Below are positions 1 through 8,294 of a stretch of DNA of 64,000 bases, piece after piece (the first letter of the stretch is position 1; each line of letters begins with the position of its first letter). The position numbers and the translations under genes are program-made. Source of the DNA: CAYVUV01 sp964455095 (lineage in GTDB: Bacteria; Desulfobacterota; Binatia; HRBIN30; CADEER01); assembly GCA_964455095.1 (NCBI GenBank), contig CAYVUV010000077.1, positions 1-64,000 on the forward strand, given 5' to 3'. A model generated the notes under the pieces. That model was given only the letters and a program-made list of their open reading frames with translations, was not told the origin of the DNA and did not search any database.

Positions 1-1569
1 CTGATCGCCGGTCTGGCGCTGGTGCAGGGCGCCGTGCGCACGCTGTCGCGCGCCCTGATTTTCAACGTCGGTCGCGACGTCGAGTACGACCTGCGCAACG
101 ACCTCTTCGGCCACCTGTTGAAGTTGCCCGTCTCCTATTACCAAACCCGCCAGACGGGTGACTTGATGTCGCGCCTGATCAACGACGTCACCGCGGTCCG
201 ATTGCTCCTCGGCGTGGGCATACTCAACCTCGTCAATACCCCGATCTACTACCTGTACGGCGTGACGATCATGCTCTCGCTCGATCCGGTCCTCACCCTG
301 GTGGCGTTGCTGCCGTACCCGTTTCTGCTCGTGGCGGTGAAACGGGTCAGCCGCCGTCTGATGGAGCAGACGCTGCGCGTGCAGGAGGGCCTGGCGGACT
401 TGAGCAGTGCGGTGCAGGAGAACATGAGCGGCATCCATGTGCTCAAGGCTTACGTCGCCGAACCCGGCGCGGTGGAGCGCTTTGCCCGCCTGAATGAGGA
501 GTTCACGCGACAAAGCCTGGAGCTGGCGCGGGTGCGCGGCCGACTCATTCCGCTGATGCGCGTTGCCTCTGGGACGGGGACGCTGATGGTGCTGTGGTAC
601 GGCGGATCCCAGGTCATTCGCGGTACGCTCAGCCTCGGCGATCTCGTCGCGTTCATCGGCTATCTCAACCTGCTCGCCTGGCCGACCATGGCCATGGGCT
701 GGATGCTGTCGATCCTCCAACGCGGCCGCGCGGCGATGCAGCGTCTGGACCAGATCTTTACGGTCGAGCCGTCCATCTCCGACCCGCCCGTTCCGGTGCC
801 GCTGTCGGCCGTGAGCGGTCGCATTGAGTACCGCGACGTCGGGTTTTCCTACGCCACGGCGGCGAATGGCCATCCGGTCATCGACGGCGTGTCCTTCGCC
901 GTCGAACCCGGACAGAAGTTGGCGATCGTCGGGCACACCGGATCGGGAAAGAGCTCGCTGGTTCAACTGCTGCCGCGGTTGTTCGACCCCGACAGCGGCG
1001 CCATTCTGGTCGATGGGCACGACCTCCGCGCGCTCTCTTTGCGCCAGTTACGGGAAGCCATCGGCTTCGTGCCACAAGATCCGTTTCTGTTCTCCGCCAG
1101 CATCCGCGACAACATCGCTTTCGGCGCCGACGACGTCAGCGACGACGCGGTCCGGCGCGCCGCGGAAATCGCCGGTGTGGCCGATGACATTGCCGCCTTC
1201 CCGCGCGGCTACGACACCGTCATCGGCGAGCGGGGCATCACGCTGTCGGGCGGACAGAAGCAGCGCCTCACGCTGGCGCGAGCGATTCTCGTCTCCCCCC
1301 AGATTCTCGTGCTCGACGACGCGCTGTCGAGCGTCGACACGCGCACCGAGCGGACGATCTTGCGCGGTCTGCGCGATGTCATGCGAGACCGCACCAGCAT
1401 CCTCATCGCCCACCGTGTGTCGACGATCATGGATGCCGACCGCATTGCGGTCCTCGCCGACGGGCGCATCATCGAATTTGGCGATCACGCCGCGCTGCTC
1501 GCGCGCGACGGCGTCTACGCCCAGCTGTTCCGCCAGCAGCAGTTGGCGGATGAGATCGAGGAGCTGTGA
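1..1569 (+). CDS. ABC exporter half-transporter, degenerate-NBD subunit (5' partial)
   Basis: Type I ABC exporter subunit with a transmembrane domain followed by a nucleotide-binding domain. The reading frame is open from base 1, so the N-terminus lies outside the window. The NBD shows Walker A GHTGSGKSS (near base 930), signature LSGGQKQRL (near 1245), Walker B ILVLDDALSS (near 1305) and the H-loop IAHRVST. The residue after the Walker B Asp is Asp instead of the catalytic Glu, as in the degenerate subunit of heterodimeric exporters such as TM287. It overlaps the next gene by 4 bases (GTGA), so the two are almost certainly co-translated and form a heterodimer. The substrate cannot be read from the sequence. 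Confidence 0.93.
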   Translation: MIAGLALVQGAVRTLSRALIFNVGRDVEYDLRNDLFGHLLKLPVSYYQTRQTGDLMSRLINDVTAVRLLLGVGILNLVNTPIYYLYGVTIMLSLDPVLTLVALLPYPFLLVAVKRVSRRLMEQTLRVQEGLADLSSAVQENMSGIHVLKAYVAEPGAVERFARLNEEFTRQSLELARVRGRLIPLMRVASGTGTLMVLWYGGSQVIRGTLSLGDLVAFIGYLNLLAWPTMAMGWMLSILQRGRAAMQRLDQIFTVEPSISDPPVPVPLSAVSGRIEYRDVGFSYATAANGHPVIDGVSFAVEPGQKLAIVGHTGSGKSSLVQLLPRLFDPDSGAILVDGHDLRALSLRQLREAIGFVPQDPFLFSASIRDNIAFGADDVSDDAVRRAAEIAGVADDIAAFPRGYDTVIGERGITLSGGQKQRLTLARAILVSPQILVLDDALSSVDTRTERTILRGLRDVMRDRTSILIAHRVSTIMDADRIAVLADGRIIEFGDHAALLARDGVYAQLFRQQQLADEIEEL

Positions 1570-3410
1570 GTCGCTCGGCGCAGCCATCGGCCGTCGATCC
1601 GGCGGCCGACTTGTATCGCGAAGCCGCGTTGGGCAAGGCGTACGATTCCCAACTGTTGCGGCGGTTGTGGGTCTACATCCGGCCGTATCGCGGTCTGTTC
1701 TGGGCGGCCATGCTCTGTCTGCCGCTGTCCTCCGCCTGCGCGTTGGCCCAGCCCTACCTCCTCAAGCTCGCCATCGACCGCGCCATGGCGACCCGCGATC
1801 TGAACGGGTTGACGCGCATCGGCGCGCTCTACGCGCTCGCCATGGTCGCCGAGTTCGCGCTGCTCTACCTGCAGTACTACCTGACGATGGCGGTCGCACA
1901 GCGCAGCCTCGCCGGCTTGCGGTGCGAATTGGTCGAGCATGTCCAGGGCTTGCCGGCGCAGTTCTTCGACCGCAACCCGATCGGACGCCTGGTGACCCGG
2001 CTCACCACCGATGTCGACGTGATCAACGAGATGTTTTCCGCCGGGGCGCTGACCATTCTCATGGATCTCGTTACCTTGTTGGGCATCGTCGGCATCATGC
2101 TGGCGATCGACTGGCACCTGGCGATCGTCACCCTGTTGCTCTGCCCGGTCCTGGCCCTCTCCATCAACTTCTTCCGCATCCAAGCGCGACAGAGCTACCG
2201 GCTCATCCGCGACCGCCTGGCGCGACTCAACGCGTACCTGCAGGAGGCGCTGGCCGGCATGACCGTGATCCAGCTCTTTGCCCGCGAAGTGCGCGTCGCC
2301 CGCGACTTCGAGCGGCTCAACGATGCGCAACGGCGCGCCAACCACGCCGCAAACGTCTACGAGGCGGCGCTCTTCTCTCTGGTGGAGACGATCAGCGGCA
2401 TCTCCTTTGCCCTGATTGTCTGGTACGGCGGCGGCGAGATTCTGGCCGGGACGCTCGCGTTCGGAACTCTCGTGGCGTTTATCGAATACATCCAGAAGTT
2501 CTTCGTTCCGATTCGCGATTTCTCGACCAAGTACGCCGTCATGCAGTCGGCGATGTCGTCGGCCGAGCGCGTCTTTCAACTGCTCGACACGCCGCTGTCG
2601 ATCGCCAGCCCGGCGCAGCCCATAGTGCCCCATCCCGTGCGTGGTCGCATCGAGTTCGATGGCGTCTGGTTCGCCTATCAGGGCGACGACTACGTGTTGC
2701 GCGACGTGTCGTTCGTCGTCGAGCCGGGCGAAAAAATCGCCCTGGTCGGGCCGACGGGCTCGGGCAAGACCAGCATAATCAAGCTGCTCAACCGTTCCTA
2801 TGACGTCCAGCGTGGCCGTGTGCTGGTGGACGGGGTCGACGTGCGCGATTGGGACCTTGCCGCGCTGCGGCGGCACATCGGCGTCGTCTTGCAGGACGTA
2901 TTCTTGTTCTCCGGCACGATCGCCAGCAACCTCACGCTCGACAACGCGGATGTGCCGCTCGAGGTCGCGATCGAGGCGGCTCGGACGGTGAACGCGGACC
3001 GCTTCGTGCAACGCTTGCGCCACGGGTACGACGAGCCGGTCCGCGAGCGCGGCAACAACCTCTCTGCCGGTCAGCGTCAACTGCTCGCGTTTGCTCGCGC
3101 GCTCGCGTATCGCCCGACCGTGCTGGTGCTCGACGAGGCGACCTCGAGCGTGGATACCGAGACGGAGCTGCTGATTCAGGACGCGCTGGCCAAGCTGATG
3201 CGCGACCGCACGGCGCTGGTCATCGCCCACCGACTGTCTACCATCGAGCACGTCGACCGTATCCTGGTCATCCACGGCGGCGAGATTCGCGAACAGGGCA
3301 CGCACGCCGAGCTGCTGCAGCAGCGCGGACTCTACTACCGGCTGTACCAGCTGCAGTATGCGCAAGGGCTCCCTGCTCCGCAGCAGGCAGCCGAAGCCGC
3401 GACCCTGTGA
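1566..3410 (+). CDS. ABC exporter half-transporter, catalytic-NBD subunit
   Basis: A 614-residue MdlB/MsbA-like inner-membrane ABC exporter with a six-helix transmembrane domain (about residues 40-320) and a C-terminal ATPase domain. Walker A is GPTGSGKTS, the signature LSAGQRQLL, Walker B VLVLDEATSS with the catalytic Glu present, and the H-loop VIAHRLST. The GTG start overlaps the stop of the upstream subunit. Together the pair has one consensus and one degenerate ATP site, the arrangement of TM287/288, BmrCD and LmrCD. It probably exports a lipid, peptide or hydrophobic compound; the substrate is unknown. Confidence 0.94.
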   Translation: MSRSAQPSAVDPAADLYREAALGKAYDSQLLRRLWVYIRPYRGLFWAAMLCLPLSSACALAQPYLLKLAIDRAMATRDLNGLTRIGALYALAMVAEFALLYLQYYLTMAVAQRSLAGLRCELVEHVQGLPAQFFDRNPIGRLVTRLTTDVDVINEMFSAGALTILMDLVTLLGIVGIMLAIDWHLAIVTLLLCPVLALSINFFRIQARQSYRLIRDRLARLNAYLQEALAGMTVIQLFAREVRVARDFERLNDAQRRANHAANVYEAALFSLVETISGISFALIVWYGGGEILAGTLAFGTLVAFIEYIQKFFVPIRDFSTKYAVMQSAMSSAERVFQLLDTPLSIASPAQPIVPHPVRGRIEFDGVWFAYQGDDYVLRDVSFVVEPGEKIALVGPTGSGKTSIIKLLNRSYDVQRGRVLVDGVDVRDWDLAALRRHIGVVLQDVFLFSGTIASNLTLDNADVPLEVAIEAARTVNADRFVQRLRHGYDEPVRERGNNLSAGQRQLLAFARALAYRPTVLVLDEATSSVDTETELLIQDALAKLMRDRTALVIAHRLSTIEHVDRILVIHGGEIREQGTHAELLQQRGLYYRLYQLQYAQGLPAPQQAAEAATL

Positions 3411-4657
3411 AGCGGTTCGGGTGGAGTCGGGCCGTCGCGGCGGTCGTCATGCTGACCGTCGTCTCGGGCTGCGGGGTGGGTTACGTGGCGCGCGCTGCCT
3501 ACGAGGAGGCGCGCATTCTCTGGCGCCGCCAATCGATCGCCACGCTGCTGGCCGGCGATCTCGACACCGCGACCCGCGCGCAGCTCGAGCTCGTCCTCTC
3601 CGTACGGACGTTCGCCGCTGACCGCCTCGGTCTGTCGGTGGGTGGCAGCTACTCCTCGCTGGCGCGCGTCGATGCCGATCAAGTCGTGCACGTGGTCACC
3701 GCGGCGCGTCGCGATCGCCTCGAACCGTATACCTGGTGGTTCCCGGTCGTCGGGCGCGTGCCGTATCGCGGCTACTTCGACCGCGCTGACGCTGAATCCC
3801 TGGCCCGCGACCTCGAAGGCAATGGCTACGATACCTACGTGCGTCCGAGCGTCGCTTTCAGCACCCTCGGGTGGTTTGCCGATCCCCTGTTGTCCAACCT
3901 GCTCCGGCTGGAGCAAGCCGAGCTCGCCGACGTCATCCTGCACGAGCTTCTGCACAATACGCTCTACGTGTCGGGGCAGGCCGGGTTCAACGAGTCGTTT
4001 GCCAGTTTCGTCGGCGGCCGCGGCGCGATCGCCTTCTTCGCCGCGCGCGGCGACGTGTCTCAGGCGGAGCGCGCCGCGGCCCTCTGGGCGGATACGCGCG
4101 AGTTCTCGGACCTGCTCGGTCGAGTCATTCGCCGGCTCGACGCGGCGTACGCCGGTCGGATTGACGCCGGCGCCCGAGAGGCCCTCCTCGCGGCGGCGCA
4201 AGACGAGTTTCGCCAACACGCCTGGCAGACGGGACAGTTCCGCGGCGTCGGCGAGCGGCCACTGAACAACGCCATCATCGTTCACCAACGGCTGTACAAC
4301 GACCGGCTGGCGCTCTTCGAACAAGCCTATGTCAAAGCGGGGTTCGATCTGCGTCGAACCATCGAGTGGATCGCAGCGCAGGTGGCTCGCGAAGCCGATC
4401 CGTTCGAGGCGTTGGCCAGGGCCGTGGGCGCCGACGGCTACGGCTCGATCGATTCGAGCCGCTGCAACCCCGAGCGCACCGAACCGAGCACCACGGCGAT
4501 GATCAGCAGGGCCACGGCCGCGAACGAGGCAGCGATGCTGACCTGCGCCGAGGTCGCGAGCGGCACGCCGGTCAGTCGGCTGCTGAAGACCGCATACACC
4601 GGCCATGCTTCGAGCACGACCACGGCGCCGATGAACGACATGCAGAGGACCATGTAG
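3407..4657 (+). CDS. Putative zinc aminopeptidase lipoprotein (PF10023-like)
   Basis: The N-terminus has a short signal peptide ending in the lipobox-like VSGC, so this is probably a membrane-anchored lipoprotein. The body matches the 'putative aminopeptidase' family: zinc motif HELLH at residues 179-183, then FNESFASFVG from about residue 194 supplying the third ligand, plus family signatures around YRGYFD and STLGWFADP. The GTG start overlaps the ABC gene stop (GTGA), extending that operon. The last roughly 70 residues, after about residue 345, look unlike the family and are read through sequence antisense to the convergent permease gene. The natural stop may have been lost, giving a 220-base convergent overlap. 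Confidence 0.85.
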   Translation: MKRFGWSRAVAAVVMLTVVSGCGVGYVARAAYEEARILWRRQSIATLLAGDLDTATRAQLELVLSVRTFAADRLGLSVGGSYSSLARVDADQVVHVVTAARRDRLEPYTWWFPVVGRVPYRGYFDRADAESLARDLEGNGYDTYVRPSVAFSTLGWFADPLLSNLLRLEQAELADVILHELLHNTLYVSGQAGFNESFASFVGGRGAIAFFAARGDVSQAERAAALWADTREFSDLLGRVIRRLDAAYAGRIDAGAREALLAAAQDEFRQHAWQTGQFRGVGERPLNNAIIVHQRLYNDRLALFEQAYVKAGFDLRRTIEWIAAQVAREADPFEALARAVGADGYGSIDSSRCNPERTEPSTTAMISRATAANEAAMLTCAEVASGTPVSRLLKTAYTGHASSTTTAPMNDMQRTM

Positions 4658-6213
4658 ACCAGCCCGCCGCCGCTCGCAGCGATTTTCGCCGCGTTGTCGG
4701 CGTCGAAGTTCGGGTAGTGCGCGCCGACCGCCAGTGCGAGCGCGACAATCGCGACCACCATCCCGCCCAGCGTGACGGCGGAGAGCCACATCATGAAGGG
4801 CATCACCTGCAGATAGGAATTGGTCGCGCAGACCAGGATCTCGCCGAGCAGCAGCAGCGGCACGAGCCCCGTCCAGAACTTTGCCCACCACAGGCGCTGC
4901 AGGGGCAACGGCGCCGACTTCAACATCCAGAACGCACGCCCCTCGAGGCTGAATGACGGAAATACAAAACGCACCGCGACCGACGCGATCACGAAGGCGG
5001 CCAGGGCGAGGTTCAGGAAGGCGACGACGTTTTTGAAGTAGAACGTCACCAGCCGGTTGCCCTGCAGCGGCAGAACGCTGAAGTTGTAGACGTAGACTAC
5101 CACCAGGGCGAGCAGCAGGATCAACTGCGACCACTGACTGGTGTCGCGGAAGAAAGTTTTGATTTCCTTGGTGACGATGACGCGCGTCTGCTGGCCAAGG
5201 CGCGCGGTGAGGACCGCCAGGACGCGCTCCCAGATGGCGAGCTGGGTGAACCGCGCCTGTCGCCCCTCCTGTGCTTTGGTCCAACCGGCCAGGTGCAGTC
5301 GTTCGACGACCTGCTCGGCTGCCATCAACGAGACCGCGGCGGTGCTCGCCAGCAGGAGCAAATAGAAGAACGGGGTGCCCTCGCGCAGTCCGAGGAGGGG
5401 AAAGAGGATCTCGGTCGCCCACGTGCTGGGGAGGAACGTCCACTCCGGCGTCTGCATGGCGGCGATGTACGCCATGAAGTCGGCGAAGCCCTCCGGGTTC
5501 ACCAACCGCTCCGGCCGCACGAGCCGAAACATCATGTAGAGCAGGGCAACGGCCAACATCGAGAGCAGCAGGAGAATGTCCTTGGTGCGCCGCGCCGGGA
5601 AGACGTTGACCAACACCGTGGTGATGATCACGCCGAGCGCGGCGGGAATGATCACGAAGAGCGGCAGGGTCAGCGCCGTCATCGCGTAGAAGGCCGGACC
5701 GGTATCGTGCACGACGCCATAGGCGAGAAACGCTGGCGCGGCGAACAGCAGCATCATCCACGATGAGTCGATCAGAGTCTCGGCGAAGCGCGCATAGAAG
5801 AATCGCCGCGACGAGATCGGCGCGGCGACGAGACGATCGAGGTCGCGCGCCAGGAAGAACGTCGAGAGCGTGGTGATGATGTTGGAGAAGAGGAGGATCG
5901 AGAAGAAGGTGATGAACACCATGCCGAGCAGCTTGTACGTGAGGACAGGGCCGAACTCGGGCACGGCGAGGAAATAGCTGAGCGCGCGGTAGAAGAGGGC
6001 GAAGATGCCGCTGCCAAAGGCGAGCGCGAGGGCCGCGAAGCCGCTGAGGCGCAGGCGCCCGGCGTGGGTGAGCTGCAGGTAGCGGTTGCGCATTGCCAAG
6101 CGGCGCGGTGCGAGGAGCCGCCACAGCGCGGTGAACGGGCCACAGACAGCCGGCTCGAGCCGTCCGGGGTGCAACAGGACGCCGGCGGGGCGTGGCAGCG
6201 CGCCGTTTGCCAT
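4438..6213 (-). CDS. ABC-2-type export permease, large multi-span
   Basis: A 591-residue integral membrane protein with about a dozen hydrophobic segments in two halves and motifs resembling the 'putative ATP-binding cassette' permease family often annotated as ABC-2 exporters. The ATG at 6213 begins one base after the stop of the upstream ATPase gene, so the two are translationally coupled and form one transporter. An upstream in-frame extension would run into the ATPase gene and is rejected. Its 3' end overlaps the convergent aminopeptidase gene by 220 bases. The substrate is unknown. Confidence 0.88.
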   Translation of the reverse strand: MANGALPRPAGVLLHPGRLEPAVCGPFTALWRLLAPRRLAMRNRYLQLTHAGRLRLSGFAALALAFGSGIFALFYRALSYFLAVPEFGPVLTYKLLGMVFITFFSILLFSNIITTLSTFFLARDLDRLVAAPISSRRFFYARFAETLIDSSWMMLLFAAPAFLAYGVVHDTGPAFYAMTALTLPLFVIIPAALGVIITTVLVNVFPARRTKDILLLLSMLAVALLYMMFRLVRPERLVNPEGFADFMAYIAAMQTPEWTFLPSTWATEILFPLLGLREGTPFFYLLLLASTAAVSLMAAEQVVERLHLAGWTKAQEGRQARFTQLAIWERVLAVLTARLGQQTRVIVTKEIKTFFRDTSQWSQLILLLALVVVYVYNFSVLPLQGNRLVTFYFKNVVAFLNLALAAFVIASVAVRFVFPSFSLEGRAFWMLKSAPLPLQRLWWAKFWTGLVPLLLLGEILVCATNSYLQVMPFMMWLSAVTLGGMVVAIVALALAVGAHYPNFDADNAAKIAASGGGLVYMVLCMSFIGAVVVLEAWPVYAVFSSRLTGVPLATSAQVSIAASFAAVALLIIAVVLGSVRSGLQRLESIEP

Positions 6214-6214
6214 C

Positions 6215-6976
6215 TCAAGCCTGCGCGCCGGCGTTCTGGGCGGCGTCTTCCTCGCCACCCGTAAGACCCAGGAAGATGCTCTCGAGCGTCGACTGCGCAT
6301 GGTGTCCCGACTGCGTGCGCAACTCCTGCATGGTGCCGAGCGCGATCAGCTGCCCGCGGTTGATGATGCCGATGCGGTCGCACAGCTCTTCGGCAACCTC
6401 GAGGCTGTGCGTCGACATGAACACCGTGGCGCCGTCGGCCGCGAGGCCGCGGAAGATTTGCTTGAGCAGGCGGGCGCCGCGTGGGTCCATGCCGACGGTG
6501 GGCTCGTCGACGATCAAAATGCGCGGTGCGTGCATCAACGCCGACGCCATTACCAGGCGCTGCTTCATGCCGTGCGAGTAGCTCTCGGCCAGTTCGTGGC
6601 GCCATTCCTCCAGATCGAACACCTGCAGCAAGCGCTCGCGGCGCGCCGCTTTGTCGGCGCTGGGGATGCCGTAAAGGTCGGCGTTGAAGTCGAGAAACTC
6701 GGCGCCGGTGAGCTTCTCGTACACGTGCGGCCGGTCGGGAACGAACCCGCACAGCTGCTTTGCCTGTAGCGGCTCGCGGTGCAGGTCGTACCCGCCGAGG
6801 AGCACCTGCCCGCCGGTCGGCTGCAGTAGGCCCATCATCATCCGGATGGTGGTCGTTTTCCCGGCCCCGTTGGGGCCCAGAAAGCCGAATATCTCACCCG
6901 CGGGGATAGCGAGGCTCAAGCGATCGACCGCGAGGCCGTGGCCGTAGCGCTTGCTCAACTCGCGCAGTTCAATCAT
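6215..6976 (-). CDS. ABC transporter ATP-binding protein (CcmA/EcsA type)
   Basis: A 253-residue stand-alone ATPase. It carries Walker A GPNGAGKTT near residue 35, the Q-loop region, signature-like YSHGMKQRL, Walker B ILIVDEPTVGMDP with the catalytic Glu, and an H-loop His in MSTHSLEVAEEL. It has the length and C-terminus of ATPases that drive two-component ABC-2 exporters. The permease starts one base after its stop. ATP hydrolysis on the cytoplasmic face would power that permease. Confidence 0.95.
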   Translation of the reverse strand: MIELRELSKRYGHGLAVDRLSLAIPAGEIFGFLGPNGAGKTTTIRMMMGLLQPTGGQVLLGGYDLHREPLQAKQLCGFVPDRPHVYEKLTGAEFLDFNADLYGIPSADKAARRERLLQVFDLEEWRHELAESYSHGMKQRLVMASALMHAPRILIVDEPTVGMDPRGARLLKQIFRGLAADGATVFMSTHSLEVAEELCDRIGIINRGQLIALGTMQELRTQSGHHAQSTLESIFLGLTGGEEDAAQNAGAQA

Positions 6977-7122
6977 TCCGGACCTCCATCGTGGCGTGCA
7001 CGGGGAGGCGAAGCAAGATCAATGCCCCCGAATCGCCGAGGCCCTCGCGTCCGAATCGGATTTTCACCCCGTTGCCGACGTTACCCTCGTACCGGCTGAC
7101 CGGTTCCAGGCCTTTTTGGTAC

Positions 7123-7506
7123 CTAGACCTCGGTGCGCAAGCGAACGCGGCGTTCACGCGTGGGTCCCGCCCAGCGATAGCGCCGCAGGTCGACCTGGCC
7201 GTGCGCGTCGAAGGCGACGCCTTCTTGTTCGAGCAGGTGGCGCTGCAGGTCGGGGCGAAGCAGATCGCCGCGGCAACTGATGTGCCCGGCGGCATTGATG
7301 ACGCGCTGCCAGGGCACGGTGCCCATCAAACCGCCGGGCAGGCGCGCGAGCGCCGTGCCCACGGCACGCGCGGCGCGCGGGTGACCGAGCATGGCGGCCA
7401 CCTGGCCGTAGGTCACGACCTTGCCGCGCGGGACGTGGCGCACCATCGCGTAGACGGCGCGCGCGAACTTCGGTTGCGGGGCGGCCGGCGGACGCGACGC
7501 GCTCAT
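7123..7506 (-). CDS. Alkyltransferase-like (ATL) DNA-binding protein
   Basis: A 127-residue protein of the MGMT/Ogt DNA-binding fold. It has VTYGQVAAMLGHPRAARAVG for the DNA-binding helices. At the active site it reads PWQRVIN where true O6-alkylguanine transferases have PCHRV. Trp in place of the acceptor Cys is the hallmark of ATL proteins (fission yeast Atl1 also has PWQR), which bind alkylated guanine and pass it to nucleotide excision repair rather than repairing it directly. The ATG at 7506 overlaps the upstream stop (ATGA), so it is co-expressed with the YciI-like gene. Confidence 0.9.
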   Translation of the reverse strand: MSASRPPAAPQPKFARAVYAMVRHVPRGKVVTYGQVAAMLGHPRAARAVGTALARLPGGLMGTVPWQRVINAAGHISCRGDLLRPDLQRHLLEQEGVAFDAHGQVDLRRYRWAGPTRERRVRLRTEV

Positions 7507-7781
7507 GTCTGTTTGGGGAATACCTGCAGGAACGGGTGCACCTCGACGCGTTCGAAGATGCCGTTGGTGACATAGGGGTCGCGCCCGACCAGCTCCCAGA
7601 CCTCGGCGAGCGAGCCTGCTTCCACGACGATCAGGCTGCCGGCGCCGTCGGTGAGCGGTCCGGCGAGGCGGACCCGGCCGTCCTCGGCGAGCGGTTCGAG
7701 GTGGGCGAGGTGCGCCGGACGGTGTTGCGGGCGTTTTTCCTTCGCGTCGCGCGCGTCGTGGCCGATGATGACGAAGAGCAT
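7503..7781 (-). CDS. YciI-like family protein
   Basis: A 92-residue ferredoxin-like-fold protein starting MLFVIIGHD, with HLAHLEPLAEDGRV, GPL and EVHPF-type segments typical of YciI. The family is often linked to unknown small-molecule chemistry, with a His/Asp pair as the suggested active site. The ATG at 7781 is preceded by a strong GGGGGGAG ribosome-binding site; the longer upstream reading lacks one. It overlaps the ATL gene by 4 bases. Confidence 0.85.
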   Translation of the reverse strand: MLFVIIGHDARDAKEKRPQHRPAHLAHLEPLAEDGRVRLAGPLTDGAGSLIVVEAGSLAEVWELVGRDPYVTNGIFERVEVHPFLQVFPKQT

Positions 7782-7909
7782 GTGTGTGTCTCCCCCCACG
7801 GTCAGTTTCGGACAGCGCTTCCATAGCGAATCGCGTCGGGTCGGTGAAGTCACGCGATCGGTGCGTGCGGTCTTGCAGTACGCGTGGTCGGTCCCTAGGG
7901 TGCCGGAAT

Positions 7910-8278
7910 ATGGTTGACGCGCATCGCCCGCCGGTTCCCTCGGCGCTGGAGCATCTGATCGACGGGTTGTCCGAATTGCAGACGGTGCTCGGCGATGCCG
8001 CGCGACAGGCGATTCCGATCGTGCAGGCGCGCTTGACCGAGGCCATGGCCGCGCGCGATCGGGGCGATCCGGTGACGTCTATGCGCGCCATCGCGGCGGC
8101 GATGGAGCAGTTGGCAACCCTGGCCGATCGTCTCGACCCGCAGGAGGGGGCCATGATGCGCGCCGTCGCGACCCATTTTCAGACGGCGCTGATGCGCGGT
8201 GACCTGCCTGAGATGAAACAGGGGTTGGATGTGATGTTCGACCGCTCGGGCGCGCGCGTGCGCGGCAAAGACCGTTGA
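7910..8278 (+). CDS. Conserved hypothetical helical protein
   Basis: A 122-residue, Ala/Met-rich, mostly helical soluble protein with no signal peptide, membrane segment or recognised motif. The ATG at 7910 is preferred because the upstream in-frame sequence is low quality and lies in the divergent promoter region shared with the YciI-like gene. It sits just upstream of the DUF3187 outer-membrane protein gene. Function not recognised. Confidence 0.65.
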   Translation: MVDAHRPPVPSALEHLIDGLSELQTVLGDAARQAIPIVQARLTEAMAARDRGDPVTSMRAIAAAMEQLATLADRLDPQEGAMMRAVATHFQTALMRGDLPEMKQGLDVMFDRSGARVRGKDR

Positions 8279-8294
8279 CCGGGTCGAGCCGTTC

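Noticed and set aside
824..2803. A 659-codon plus-strand frame inside the ABC exporter genes
   Set aside because: Arg/Ser/Pro-rich translation of a GC-rich gene in the wrong frame; the ABC motifs are in other frames.
3335..6124. A 929-codon open minus-strand frame across the aminopeptidase and permease region
   Set aside because: It runs antisense to the clear aminopeptidase and in another frame of the permease; no domain or start signal.
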